Below are positions 32,933-41,344 of a DNA stretch of 64,000 bases, piece by piece (positions within the stretch are counted from its first letter, which is position 1; the number at the start of each line of letters is the position of its first letter). The notes below the pieces were generated by a model that saw nothing but the letters and a program-made list of their open reading frames with translations, made no database searches and was not told the DNA's origin. The DNA lies in the NCBI GenBank assembly GCA_900315635.1, contig OMZV01000007.1, positions 25,962-89,961 of the forward strand, written 5' to 3'. The position numbers were made by a program, and so were the translations under genes. The stretch comes from an uncultured Prevotella sp. GTDB lineage: Bacteria; Bacteroidota; Bacteroidia; Bacteroidales; Bacteroidaceae.

Positions 32933-33751
32933 ATGGATACTTTTTCTAAGAAATTCTCTCTTGAGGGCAAGGTAGCTCTCATCACCGGTGCCGCTTACGG
33001 TATCGGATTCGCCATTGCTGAGGCTTACGCCCAGGCTGGCGCAAAGATAGCATTCAACTGTCGTTCACAGAAGCACATGGATCAGGCTCTTGCCGACTAT
33101 AAGGCTAAGGGCATCGACGCCAAGGGCTATATCTGCGACTGCACTAAGGAGAACGAGGTGCAGAAGATGGTTGCCGACATCGAAAAGGAACTCGGAACTA
33201 TCGACATCCTTGTCAACAATGCCGGTATCATCAAGCGTATACCTATGGAGGAAATGTCGGTTGAGGACTTCCGTCAGGTTGTCGACATCGACCTTAACGC
33301 TCCGTTCATCGTCTCTAAGGCTGTTATCCCCGGCATGAAGAAGAAGGGTCACGGTAAGATTATCAACATCTGCTCAATGATGTCTGAGCTCGGTCGTGAG
33401 ACAGTTTCTGCTTACGCTGCAGCCAAGGGCGGATTGAAGATGCTCACCCGTAACATCTGCTCTGAGTTCGGTCAGTACAACATCCAGTGCAACGGCATAG
33501 GCCCGGGCTACATTGCTACTCCACAGACTGCTCCTCTTCGTGAGCGTCAGGCTGATGGCTCTCGTCATCCGTTCGACCGTTTCATCGTCAGCAAGACTCC
33601 GGCTCAGCGCTGGGGCACACCGGAAGACCTTATGGGTCCGGCTGTATTCCTTGCCAGCGATGCCAGCGACTTCGTCAATGGTCACATCCTCTATGTCGAT
33701 GGTGGTATCCTTGCTTACCTTGGCAAGAACCCATCTGAGATTAAGGACTAA
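32933..33751 (+). CDS. kduD: 2-dehydro-3-deoxy-D-gluconate 5-dehydrogenase (SDR family)
   Basis: NAD(P)-dependent reduction of the KduI product to 2-keto-3-deoxygluconate. 272 residues, classical short-chain dehydrogenase. Seen: nucleotide motif ITGAAYGIGFAIAEAYA near 17-33, NNAG near 90, the catalytic pair in YAAAKGG (Tyr about 161, Lys about 165), and a C-terminal VDGG loop. Context with kduI supports this assignment over the close relative gluconate 5-dehydrogenase (gno/idnO). Confidence 0.93.
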   Translation: MDTFSKKFSLEGKVALITGAAYGIGFAIAEAYAQAGAKIAFNCRSQKHMDQALADYKAKGIDAKGYICDCTKENEVQKMVADIEKELGTIDILVNNAGIIKRIPMEEMSVEDFRQVVDIDLNAPFIVSKAVIPGMKKKGHGKIINICSMMSELGRETVSAYAAAKGGLKMLTRNICSEFGQYNIQCNGIGPGYIATPQTAPLRERQADGSRHPFDRFIVSKTPAQRWGTPEDLMGPAVFLASDASDFVNGHILYVDGGILAYLGKNPSEIKD

Positions 33752-33758
33752 TGAAATA

Positions 33759-33804
33759 AAAATCCCTGCAAAGCCTTGCCTTATGGTAGGATTTGCTGGG
33801 ATTT
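33759..33804 (+). terminator. Hairpin after kduD
   Basis: AAAATCCCTGCAAA pairs with TTTGCTGGGATTT across an 18-nt loop; the T-run is weak, so termination is probable rather than certain. Confidence 0.55.
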
Positions 33805-33837
33805 GTTGTATTCGCTTGTCATTGTCGCCGATAATAA

Positions 33838-35529
33838 ATGGATGGAGAAATGGAAAAAGCATTGCCAAGGTTGTTCCATAGGTTAGATGGTTGCGTGCCG
33901 TCTGACTCAAAGTTGAACAATCCGTTTCATTATAAGCCTGATTCCCTTATACTTGCGGCTGCTAAGGAGTTGCAAAGTCATTTGCCTCCTAAACCGGAAG
34001 AAGGCAAGATGTGGGGCGTGCTTGTGGTGGAATATCAGGGTCAGTTGGGCTTCATCAATGCTTATTCCGGGCAGATAAGTAAGGCAATGGCTGATAAAAT
34101 AGGTCCTGACTGGGCTGGTTGTCCCCCGGTTTTTGACTATCTTCAGCCTGATGGCTACTTCAAAACGCATGAGGCAGAGATAACAGCCATTAATCATCGG
34201 TTAGACGCTTTGCTCGACAATGATGATTATCTTCGACAAAAACGGGCAATTGCAAAGCTTAAAAAAGAAGGCGAAGACAAGATAGAAAGGCAACGCTCGC
34301 TAATGAACGAAGCCAAGCAGCGTCGTCACGAACGTCGTGCCGAGGGCGGACTTACGGACAAGGAACTCGGCGATATGGAGCGTGAAAGCCAATTCTTAAA
34401 GGCTGAGCTCCACCGTGCTAAGGTCAATTACCGCAAGTCGTTGGCTGATGCTGAGAGTAAACTTTCGGTTTATGAATCGGAGATCAATTCCCTTCAGAGG
34501 CATAGAAGCATTTTGTCCGAGCGTTTGCAATCATGGCTCTTCAATCATTTTGTACTCCTGAATGCCCGTGGGGAACGCAAGCCTATTCCCGAGATATTCA
34601 GAGAATATTATTTATCGAACGCATCAGCTAAGCTGCAAGCACGCATACTTGCTCTTAATCCCGGTTCCGACGCAACGCTCATTTGCCCTTCCGGAGCTGG
34701 CGAATGCTGTGAGCCGAAGTTGCTGCAATATGCCTATCTTCATGGTATGCGCCCGCTGAGGATAGCGTCTTTCTGGTGGGGTCCTTGTCTTGGATTAAGA
34801 CTCCAGCGGCATGGACAGTTCTATCCTGCATGCAGTGGACGTTGCAAACCTATACTAAGTTGGATGCTTCGTGGACTTGCCGTGAGGTCTTATCAGCTTA
34901 CAAATAGTGTAAGCCAGAAGCTGAGAATAATATTCGAGGACAATTATCTCTTTGTGGTTGACAAACCGTCGGGCATGTTGTCCGTTCCGGGGACTACATC
35001 AAATGATAGCGTTTTGAAATATCTTGTCGACAGATTTCACTGCACCGTTTATCCGGTTCACCGCCTGGACATGGCTACAAGCGGGCTGATGGTTGTGGCA
35101 AAGGATGCTGGCACACAGCAGGCTTTGCAACGTGAGTTCGAAAATCGTACAGTTAAAAAGGAATATGAGGCAATAGTCATTGGTGAAATAGGGCAGAAAA
35201 AAGGGCGGATAAGTCTGCCTCTGTCACCTGATTTGATGGATCGTCCACGACAAAAAGTTGACTTTGAACACGGCAAGGAGGCTGTAACGGAGTATGAAGT
35301 GCTGTCATCTAAAGGCGGAGAGACCCGCTTGCGGCTTCATCCTCTTACCGGACGAACCCATCAACTGCGCGTCCATTGTGCGTCACCATTAGGTCTCAAT
35401 GCCCCGATTAAGGGTGACGCGCTCTATGGAACAGATGCCGGCCGCTTGTATCTTCAGGCAAGGCGCTTGTCATTCGTATATCCGGTTGATGGCAGACAAA
35501 TGTCTTTCACATTGCCCCCCGACTTCTAA
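33838..35529 (+). CDS. RluA-family pseudouridine synthase with long N-terminal extension
   Basis: A 563-residue rRNA or tRNA pseudouridine synthase. The catalytic domain is C-terminal (about 365-563): IIFEDNYLFVVDKPSGMLSVPG, then VYPVHRLDMATSGLMV with the catalytic Asp near 411, and the LHPLTGRTHQLRVH motif. The first 360 residues hold an N-terminal block (MWGVLVVEYQGQLGFINAYSGQI), a charged helical/coiled-coil stretch at about 125-245, and an ECCEPKLLQYAYLHGMRPL block. This is about twice the usual RluA length; such extended members exist in several phyla. Its RNA target is unknown. Start at ATG 33838 or 33850. Confidence 0.88.
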   Translation: MDGEMEKALPRLFHRLDGCVPSDSKLNNPFHYKPDSLILAAAKELQSHLPPKPEEGKMWGVLVVEYQGQLGFINAYSGQISKAMADKIGPDWAGCPPVFDYLQPDGYFKTHEAEITAINHRLDALLDNDDYLRQKRAIAKLKKEGEDKIERQRSLMNEAKQRRHERRAEGGLTDKELGDMERESQFLKAELHRAKVNYRKSLADAESKLSVYESEINSLQRHRSILSERLQSWLFNHFVLLNARGERKPIPEIFREYYLSNASAKLQARILALNPGSDATLICPSGAGECCEPKLLQYAYLHGMRPLRIASFWWGPCLGLRLQRHGQFYPACSGRCKPILSWMLRGLAVRSYQLTNSVSQKLRIIFEDNYLFVVDKPSGMLSVPGTTSNDSVLKYLVDRFHCTVYPVHRLDMATSGLMVVAKDAGTQQALQREFENRTVKKEYEAIVIGEIGQKKGRISLPLSPDLMDRPRQKVDFEHGKEAVTEYEVLSSKGGETRLRLHPLTGRTHQLRVHCASPLGLNAPIKGDALYGTDAGRLYLQARRLSFVYPVDGRQMSFTLPPDF

Positions 35530-35600
35530 TAACATGCTTTTTCCTTTCTATTAATATGCTATTTTCTGATAATTTACTTGGAATTGCACGAAAATAATTG

Positions 35601-35608
35601 TATCTTTG
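35601..35608 (+). promoter_or_regulatory. -7 box for the ADP-ribosylglycohydrolase gene
   Basis: TATCTTTG followed by CG, 37 nt before the ATG; TTGC at 35584-35587 upstream. Confidence 0.68.
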
Positions 35609-35644
35609 CGCTTACTACTAATAACCAAATAGCAAGGAACTGAT

Positions 35645-36439
35645 ATGATTGGAGCAATAATTGGAGATATAGTTGGCTCTCGGTTTGAGTTCGGACCGGC
35701 TCCCGAAGAGGGTTTTGAACTGTTTACCGACGACTGTTCATATACCGATGACACCGTCTGTACGATTGCCATAGCCGATGCTGTGCTCAACGGAAAGAGC
35801 TATAAGGATGCTCTTGTTGAGTGGTGTCGCCGTTATCCTGACCCGATGGGGGGCTATGGCTCACGGTTCTACGACTGGATATTCAGTGACGACCATGCTC
35901 CAAACAACAGTTGTGGCAATGGTTCCGCAATGCGTGTGAGCAGCATTGGCTGGCTGTTCTCCGACTGGGAAGATGTTGTCAGTGAAGCGAAGAAGAGTGC
36001 GGAGGTCAGTCATAACCATCCCGAAGGCATAAAGGGAGCTGAGTGTGTGGCTGAGGTTATAAGTTGGTTGCGGCACATGAGATTCACGAAAAGCGACATA
36101 GAACAGAAAGTCCACCGCTTCTATGGCTATGAGATTCCACCATTGAAGGACATCATGCAGATAGGCAGTGAGGGTCATTTCGACGGCACTTGTCAGGAAA
36201 CCGTTCCCGATGCCCTCCGTTGTTTCATCGATTCCAATGACTTCGAGGATGCTATTCGACTGGCAGTCCTTTGCGATGGCGATACCGACACTAAGGCAGC
36301 TATTACCGGAAGCATAGCTGAGGCTTTCTATGGTGCCCCTGACAATTTGGTCGACAAGGCTCTGTCTTACCTTCCAAAGGACATGAAGAAGATTCTTTGG
36401 CAGTTCTATCAGAAGATACAAGAGGACATAGAGCAATAG
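35645..36439 (+). CDS. ADP-ribosylglycohydrolase family protein
   Basis: A 264-residue metal-dependent ADP-ribosyl hydrolase-like protein (DraG/ARH family). Seen: N-terminal IGAIIGDIVGSRFEF, the metal-binding SYTDDTVCTIAIADAVL near 33-49, GNGSAMRVSSIGW near 89-101, and the C-terminal CDGDTDTKAAITGSIAEAFYG with the second metal site. The enzyme would remove ADP-ribose from proteins, nucleic acids or small molecules. No ADP-ribosyltransferase gene is visible nearby. Convergent with the HD gene. Confidence 0.92.
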   Translation: MIGAIIGDIVGSRFEFGPAPEEGFELFTDDCSYTDDTVCTIAIADAVLNGKSYKDALVEWCRRYPDPMGGYGSRFYDWIFSDDHAPNNSCGNGSAMRVSSIGWLFSDWEDVVSEAKKSAEVSHNHPEGIKGAECVAEVISWLRHMRFTKSDIEQKVHRFYGYEIPPLKDIMQIGSEGHFDGTCQETVPDALRCFIDSNDFEDAIRLAVLCDGDTDTKAAITGSIAEAFYGAPDNLVDKALSYLPKDMKKILWQFYQKIQEDIEQ

Positions 36440-36482
36440 CCATTGACCTTATTCTAAGGCGGCTATAGCCCCATTCCGTTCG

Positions 36483-37007
36483 TTATTTACCGGCAACATA
36501 CTTCTCCTTGAACTGCAATTGCAGAAGGTGCTTGCCGGTTTCAGTCTTGAATATGCGTTCAAGGGCAGTGTCAACGCCATGCTCCGGAACATTGTCTTCG
36601 AATAGATTGACGAGGAAGTCGGCTTCAACAAGAATCTGATAGTCTATTCCGTCAATGTTGCTGTAGGTATGGTGATGGCCGACGAGATAGCAAACCCTGT
36701 CAATATCGTCCTTGTCTATCCCCATCTTCGTTAGCATTTCCCGGGCAGGTGCCGGTCCAAGTTCTTCTTGGTATTTACCGCTCGACTTGCCGTACTTTGC
36801 TTCTGCAGGATGTATTCCAATATCATGTACCACGGCAGCCATCTCCGTTACGTATTGTGTATGCTCGTCAACATGCTCACACCTTGCTATAAGTTGTGCA
36901 AATCTGTGAACCTTAATAAAATGTTGTATGCGCATTGCGTCGCCCTTGTCATATTCCATCATGGCAAGAGTCAGTCTGTCAATAACCTCTGAGATATTAT
37001 ATTCCAT
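36483..37007 (-). CDS. HD-domain phosphohydrolase
   Basis: A 174-residue HD superfamily protein: RIQHFIKVHRFAQLIARCEH carries the first metal histidine, AAVVHDIGIHPAEAKYG the HD pair, and LVGHHHTYSNIDG two more histidines; the Leu/Val-rich helix LVEADFLVNLFED holds the terminal Asp. It probably hydrolyses a nucleotide or other phosphoester. Substrate unknown. It is downstream of tRNA-Gln on the minus strand but separated by a terminator. Confidence 0.88.
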   Translation of the reverse strand: MEYNISEVIDRLTLAMMEYDKGDAMRIQHFIKVHRFAQLIARCEHVDEHTQYVTEMAAVVHDIGIHPAEAKYGKSSGKYQEELGPAPAREMLTKMGIDKDDIDRVCYLVGHHHTYSNIDGIDYQILVEADFLVNLFEDNVPEHGVDTALERIFKTETGKHLLQLQFKEKYVAGK

Positions 37008-37030
37008 ACTCTGGTGTGGCTTAAAACAAT

Positions 37031-37063
37031 AAAAGCTAAGTGATTATTATTTCACTTAGCTTT
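37031..37063 (-). terminator. Terminator after tRNA-Gln
   Basis: Perfect 9-bp stem GCTAAGTGA / TCACTTAGC with an 8-nt loop; A-rich on one side and TTTT on the other, so it can end the tRNA transcript. Confidence 0.82.
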
Positions 37064-37076
37064 ATTTTCAAAGATG

Positions 37077-37147
37077 TTGTCCTAGGCGGATTCGAACCAC
37101 CGCTGACAGAACCAAAAACTGTAGTGCTACCATTACACCATGGGACA
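37077..37147 (-). tRNA. tRNA-Gln (anticodon TTG)
   Basis: A 71-nt tRNA. The anticodon loop TTTTGGT gives anticodon TTG; the T-arm is GGTGG-TTCGAAT-CCGCC. CCA is not encoded. The acceptor stem TGTCCCA / TAGGACA has one C-A mismatch at pair 6:67, and the anticodon stem has a U-U at 31:39. Confidence 0.95.
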
Positions 37148-37157
37148 ATATGCGGTG

Positions 37158-37165
37158 CAAAGGTA
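37158..37165 (-). promoter_or_regulatory. -7 box for tRNA-Gln
   Basis: TACCTTTG on the minus strand, 10 nt upstream of the mature tRNA 5' end. Confidence 0.75.
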
Positions 37166-37171
37166 ATTGTT

Positions 37172-37225
37172 TTCTTGGAATAATCCAAATAATTCTTGGA
37201 ATAATCCAAATAAAAGTGGAATAAT
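37172..37225. repeat. 21-bp direct repeats over the tRNA-Gln promoter
   Basis: TTCTTGGAATAATCCAAATA occurs twice, 21 bp apart (from 37172 and 37193), and a partial third copy (AAGTGGAATAATTTT) follows about 20 bp later. Each full copy contains the palindrome TTGGAATAATCCAA. The block lies where the -33 region and upstream promoter DNA of the minus-strand tRNA-Gln would be. Confidence 0.85.
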
Positions 37226-37322
37226 TTTAATATCCCGACCGGGCGATGATGGCGAACCAATTATTGTTTTTGGGGAGTCTTCCTATTTGCTTGCGGCTCC
37301 ATTGACTGTCCTGTAAATCTTG

Positions 37323-37460
37323 TAGCCCGTTGCGGCAATGATGATGCCGTTTTACAACTTAAAATGCCGTCTATAAGAATGAAAGATGCCGTCAGAAAGA
37401 ACGTGAAAGGCTGTCTGGGCGAATGCAAAAAGCCGTTTGCAGCAACGCAAGACGGTGTAT
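37323..37460 (+). repeat. 22-bp phased repeat array (degenerate)
   Basis: Units begin TAGCCCGTTGCGGC (37323), TGCCGTTTTACAAC (37345), TGCCGTCTATAAG (37365), TGCCGTCAGAAAG (37387), GGCTGTCTGGGCG (37409), AGCCGTTTGCAGC (37431) and CGGTG (37453). Spacing is 22, 20, 22, 22, 22, 22 bp. It lies in the 426-bp gap between tRNA-Gln and the glycerate kinase gene, where no ORF is seen. Confidence 0.75.
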
Positions 37461-37573
37461 TAACGATGATAAAAGGGTATAAGAAAAAGTGAAAAGGGTG
37501 GCTTGCTTTCCGAAAAAATGGCTATCTTCGCAGTGGAAAGGTGGGCTTTGCAGATAATAGGAGCCACGACAAA

Positions 37574-38659
37574 ATGATGGAAAACAAGAAAAAGAAGGTT
37601 GTAATAGCTATAGACAGTTTCAAAGGATGCCTCACGTCGGCTGAGGCTAATGCCGCCGCATCGCGGGCATTCGATGATAGGGAATATGACGTAAGTACGT
37701 TCAGCGTGTCTGACGGAGGTGACGGAATGCTCGACGCTTTCGCCAACGCGTGGAATGCCAAGACCGTAGAAGTGCCTACCCACGATGCTCTGATGAGACA
37801 CCGTACAGGCAATATAGCCATTGCCGGTGACACTGCTATTATAGAGGTGGCGCAGTCGGTTGGTCTGTCTTTCATCGAACCCGAACAGCGCAATCCGCTT
37901 GTTGCCACCAGCTATGGCGTGGGCGAACTGATTGCCGAGGCTCTGCACCGTTGCTGTAAGCACCTTATTATCGGACTTGGCGGCACGGCGACGAGTGATT
38001 GCGGAATCGGTATGCTCCATGCCCTTATCGACAGAATGACTCACAGCGGCAATATCGACGACCTGAAACTTGATGGCGTCGACGTCACGCTGGCTACCGA
38101 TGTGGGCAATCCTTTGCTCGGTTCTGACGGAGCGGCTAGCGTGTTCGGTCCACAGAAAGGAGCGTCGCCGGAGATGGTGTTCCAGTTGGAGCATCGTGCA
38201 GAGACCTTCTCACGCCTTAGTGCCAAGCATTGCGGACGTGACGAGTCGAAGACTGCCGGGGCAGGAGCAGCCGGAGGACTGGGTTACGCCTTCCTCCAGT
38301 TCTTCGACGCTCGGATTATCAGCGGTGCCGACTTGCTGTTCAGCCAGTTGAACTTCGACAAAAAGCTGGAAGGTTGCGACCTCGTGATAACGGGCGAGGG
38401 TAGTGCCGACCGACAGACGCTTATGGGCAAACTGCCTCAGAAAGTCCTTGAACATGCCAGTAAGTCGGCTGACAATCCGGTGGCCTGGCTCATTGCCGGG
38501 AAGACCGAAGACGAAGATGAGTTGCGTGAAGCTGGGTTCACGAGGGTGATAAACATCAACGAATTCCTTAAGGATGGTGAGGATCCGATGGACAAGGACA
38601 TAGCCCGCCGGAACATTGAGCAGTCGGTTGCAAGTCGAATTAGATTTGAAAGATTTTAA
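37574..38659 (+). CDS. Glycerate 2-kinase (GarK/GlxK family)
   Basis: Phosphorylates D-glycerate, linking it to glycolysis. 361 residues. Seen: N-terminal KVVIAIDSFKGCLTSAEANAA with the family's SFKG motif, VSDGGDGMLDAF near 45, IIGLGGTATSDCGIGML near 133-149, and the C-terminal ITGEGSADRQTLMGKLPQKV near 275-295. ATG 37574 is chosen over an earlier codon because the earlier stretch overlaps a -7-like TATCTTCG. Its last 4 bp overlap the end of the convergent GT2 gene. Confidence 0.93.
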   Translation: MMENKKKKVVIAIDSFKGCLTSAEANAAASRAFDDREYDVSTFSVSDGGDGMLDAFANAWNAKTVEVPTHDALMRHRTGNIAIAGDTAIIEVAQSVGLSFIEPEQRNPLVATSYGVGELIAEALHRCCKHLIIGLGGTATSDCGIGMLHALIDRMTHSGNIDDLKLDGVDVTLATDVGNPLLGSDGAASVFGPQKGASPEMVFQLEHRAETFSRLSAKHCGRDESKTAGAGAAGGLGYAFLQFFDARIISGADLLFSQLNFDKKLEGCDLVITGEGSADRQTLMGKLPQKVLEHASKSADNPVAWLIAGKTEDEDELREAGFTRVININEFLKDGEDPMDKDIARRNIEQSVASRIRFERF

Positions 38660-39483
38660 ATTATTTGCGAGTGCGAAATGAACTTTGCCATTCCGTCTTC
38701 CACACGTGTTATGTTATTAATATTGTGGAACTCATAAAGCCGATGGTTGGGACTGACGGCATTGCGGTCGCAGACAACCTTTTTGTGATATAGATGGAAC
38801 TCTATAGCCTTGAACTTTATGAACCGCTTGTAAACACCGTTCCGACGGAGACGGGCAGCAAGGTCGACATCCTCAGAGCCATAGCCCACCATCCCATTGT
38901 CATAGCCATTGACGCTAAGCAGGTCCTTCCGCCAGAACGACATGTTGCAACCACGCTCCTTGCGGTTCTGCTTGTAGTTATAGAAAAATCGGGTGAGGAA
39001 TGGCAATCGAATGGCATTCTGTCGGCGGGTTAGTCCACGTGAATAGAATTCTGGTGAGCCTTTGCACGTTGACAACATCTTCAGCGTCATATCCCTGCCG
39101 AGTTTTCCACGACTGCCAACAAGGAAATGACCCGTGCGGGCTTCGTTGATGTGGTCTTCAACAAAGTGATGCCCTAAGATAATGTCGCCATCCACCTGAA
39201 TGATATAATCACTCTTGCAGGCGGAGAAAGCCTTGTTGAGAGCCATCGCCCGGCGGAAACCCTCGTCTTGCTGCCATATATGCTTTATCGGTAGACGGCT
39301 TCTGAATTCATCGATAGTCTTGCGTGTCTCCGGAGTGGAGCCATCATCGGCAATGATAACCTCATCAGGCTTGCGGGTTTGCTTAGTCAAACTGCCAAGG
39401 CAAAGCCTCAGAGCCTCGTGCCAGTTGTATGTACAAACGACTACAGCCACGGTCTTCGGTCTGCCTAACATTACATTCTTCAT
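38656..39483 (-). CDS. Glycosyltransferase family 2
   Basis: A 275-residue GT-A fold glycosyltransferase. Seen: VAVVVCTYNWHEALRLCL opening the nucleotide-sugar domain, EVIIADDGSTPETR, the metal-binding DGD in IIQVDGDIIL near 104, and a C-terminal Glyco_transf_7C-like GCNMSFWRKDL and VGYGSEDVDLAAR block near 185-220. No membrane segment. Acceptor unknown; probably lipopolysaccharide or a capsule component. It is 5 bp downstream of fecR on the same strand, so likely in the same operon. Confidence 0.9.
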   Translation of the reverse strand: MKNVMLGRPKTVAVVVCTYNWHEALRLCLGSLTKQTRKPDEVIIADDGSTPETRKTIDEFRSRLPIKHIWQQDEGFRRAMALNKAFSACKSDYIIQVDGDIILGHHFVEDHINEARTGHFLVGSRGKLGRDMTLKMLSTCKGSPEFYSRGLTRRQNAIRLPFLTRFFYNYKQNRKERGCNMSFWRKDLLSVNGYDNGMVGYGSEDVDLAARLRRNGVYKRFIKFKAIEFHLYHKKVVCDRNAVSPNHRLYEFHNINNITRVEDGMAKFISHSQII

Positions 39484-39488
39484 CTGTT

Positions 39489-40286
39489 TTATCTTATTCT
39501 TACGTTAAGTGTTTCTTCTATCATGCTCTTTATTGAGTCCAGACTTGTAGCCCGGAAGTCGGCGGTTAGCCGCTTGTTGCCGGAGTCCGGGCAAGAGAGA
39601 GCCACGTGGTAATAATCGGACAAGTCGCTGAGTACCACCGGCAATGGCGTGTCATCGAAGTGGAATTCATGCGTCGCCCAAACGGTCATGTCGTTAGCCG
39701 ACCTGCTGTTGACCTTGTTAGGCTTCGTGGCATCAGTTCCTATCTGGTACATCTCCGCCTTGTCGACAATCACGCCCTTCGTTCCGCGGGTTGCCATCAG
39801 GCTGACTGAGCCTTCAATGACATAAACCCTGGTCGTCTTCCGGCCGCCGCCGAGTTGCTTCTCGTCGACAACTAGCTTTGTACCGATGTCACGGATAACA
39901 TAATCCTCGTCGTGAAGTACAAACGGGTGGCTGTTGTCATGGTGAATGTCGAAGTAAGCCTTTCCGGTCAGTTCCACCTCACGGCAATCGTCATCGTAAG
40001 TCAGCGATGAATGAGGAGCCAGCGTTACACGTGTTCCGTCGGCAAGAGTAACGTTGCGGTTCTGGGTTCCAGCCATTATCACCATTTCGTGTTGAGCCGA
40101 CGACCGATGAAGGACTGTTATTGCACCGCCGACTATCAGCACCGCCGCAACTGCCGCAATGGCTATCCAGCGGATGTCAATCTTTTGTCGCCGCCCCGCC
40201 TTGCTTAGGGTTGTCCGGTAGGCACGCCGTATGTCGAGACCACCATGTCGGTAGTACTTCGTGACGAAATTCAGTTCCTTGTCCAT
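39489..40286 (-). CDS. FecR-family anti-sigma factor
   Basis: A 265-residue single-pass inner-membrane regulator. Seen: cytosolic N-terminus of about 37 residues, membrane helix near 38-58 (WIAIAAVAAVLIVGGAITVL), the periplasmic FecR domain (NVTLADGTRVTLAPHSSLTY, ELTGKAYFDIHHD, ETRVYVIEGSVSL-like segment), and a C-terminal DUF4974/STN-like domain ending in LNVRIR. It should hold the ECF sigma factor at 44026-44520 until the TonB receptor signals. The cytosolic part is short for the family, which usually has about 80 residues. Confidence 0.88.
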   Translation of the reverse strand: MDKELNFVTKYYRHGGLDIRRAYRTTLSKAGRRQKIDIRWIAIAAVAAVLIVGGAITVLHRSSAQHEMVIMAGTQNRNVTLADGTRVTLAPHSSLTYDDDCREVELTGKAYFDIHHDNSHPFVLHDEDYVIRDIGTKLVVDEKQLGGGRKTTRVYVIEGSVSLMATRGTKGVIVDKAEMYQIGTDATKPNKVNSRSANDMTVWATHEFHFDDTPLPVVLSDLSDYYHVALSCPDSGNKRLTADFRATSLDSIKSMIEETLNVRIR

Positions 40287-40345
40287 CTTATTTCAATATT
40301 ATAAATTCAAAGTTATGGTTAAACTTGCCTCGCTCTAAGAAGTTC

Positions 40346-41326
40346 TTATTCCTCCGTGACAGAAACATAATTGCTGCGGGAGATGTTCCAACCGGCTATT
40401 ATACCGAATCCGCCATGAACATTCGATGCCGTCGGAGCTATCTGTGACAGTCCGTGCTGGGCAAAGTCGCTGTTGCTGATGGCATTGAGCGAGTTTAGAA
40501 AATTATAGAGTTCGGGCGTAATATGCAGAAGTTCTATCCGGTATTCTTGTGAGAGAGCCTGACGATAAAAGGGAATGTAAACCTCGGTATTCAGATGAAG
40601 CTTATATGTCATTCCGTTTATTGTCGCGTCATTGAACACGCACAGACCGCTGAGGTTATCATTACTGAATCCGAAATCAGCATCGATTTTGCTGAGAGTA
40701 GTTATCAGCGGCTCATTCTGACTGTTAACATTCGGATAAAAGTTTATGGTATCTATCCCGAGAGTATCGTCGGTTTCCATGTCAATGTTGTACCCGCTGC
40801 ATTTCAGCCGGATTCTCGGGATATAGTAATCGTGCGTTTCGGCAGGGTCGGTGAACTCGGCAGACAGCTGATAACAATCCTGCATTTCGCTATAGTCGCT
40901 ATTATAGATGCGAGTTTTGTTGAGCCCGGCTGTTCCCAATGGCACTGAATCAGGGATAACCGTCTCGCCACCAGCGTCGGGAAGTCCTTGGGCTGACACA
41001 TTTATCGATATTTTGTCGCCCGCTTTCTGCTTTGCCACGACATAATAATAGCCGTCGCCACGATTGACGACCGCTTGTTCCTTGCCGTTTATATAATAGG
41101 TGACAGTTGCATTACTGATTCCAACGAGGTCAGAATCCTTGCTGTATTTATTCACCGGCAGACTGCGTGTCACATTAATATATGTCGTGTCGGCTGTCGA
41201 AGGGAATGCATACACTACAAGTTCCGGCTTGTTGCCGAAGTCGTTGAGTGACACGTCGTCCTTGCAAGAGGCTATTGTCAACAGCCCTATTGCCATAATG
41301 GCTAAATATATTATTTCTCTTTTCAT
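40346..41326 (-). CDS. DUF4249-family lipoprotein
   Basis: A 326-residue lipoprotein: MKREIIYLAIMAIGLLTIASC gives a signal with lipobox IASC, followed by KDDVSLNDFGN. The mature beta-rich domain has the pattern of DUF4249 (PELVVYAFPSTADTTYINVTRS, then ATVTYYINGK). These proteins are typically encoded beside TonB-dependent receptors in Bacteroidetes and are presumed to sit over the pore. It is 18 bp downstream of the receptor gene. Confidence 0.85.
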   Translation of the reverse strand: MKREIIYLAIMAIGLLTIASCKDDVSLNDFGNKPELVVYAFPSTADTTYINVTRSLPVNKYSKDSDLVGISNATVTYYINGKEQAVVNRGDGYYYVVAKQKAGDKISINVSAQGLPDAGGETVIPDSVPLGTAGLNKTRIYNSDYSEMQDCYQLSAEFTDPAETHDYYIPRIRLKCSGYNIDMETDDTLGIDTINFYPNVNSQNEPLITTLSKIDADFGFSNDNLSGLCVFNDATINGMTYKLHLNTEVYIPFYRQALSQEYRIELLHITPELYNFLNSLNAISNSDFAQHGLSQIAPTASNVHGGFGIIAGWNISRSNYVSVTEE

Positions 41327-41344
41327 ATTTTCTTTCCTTTCCCC

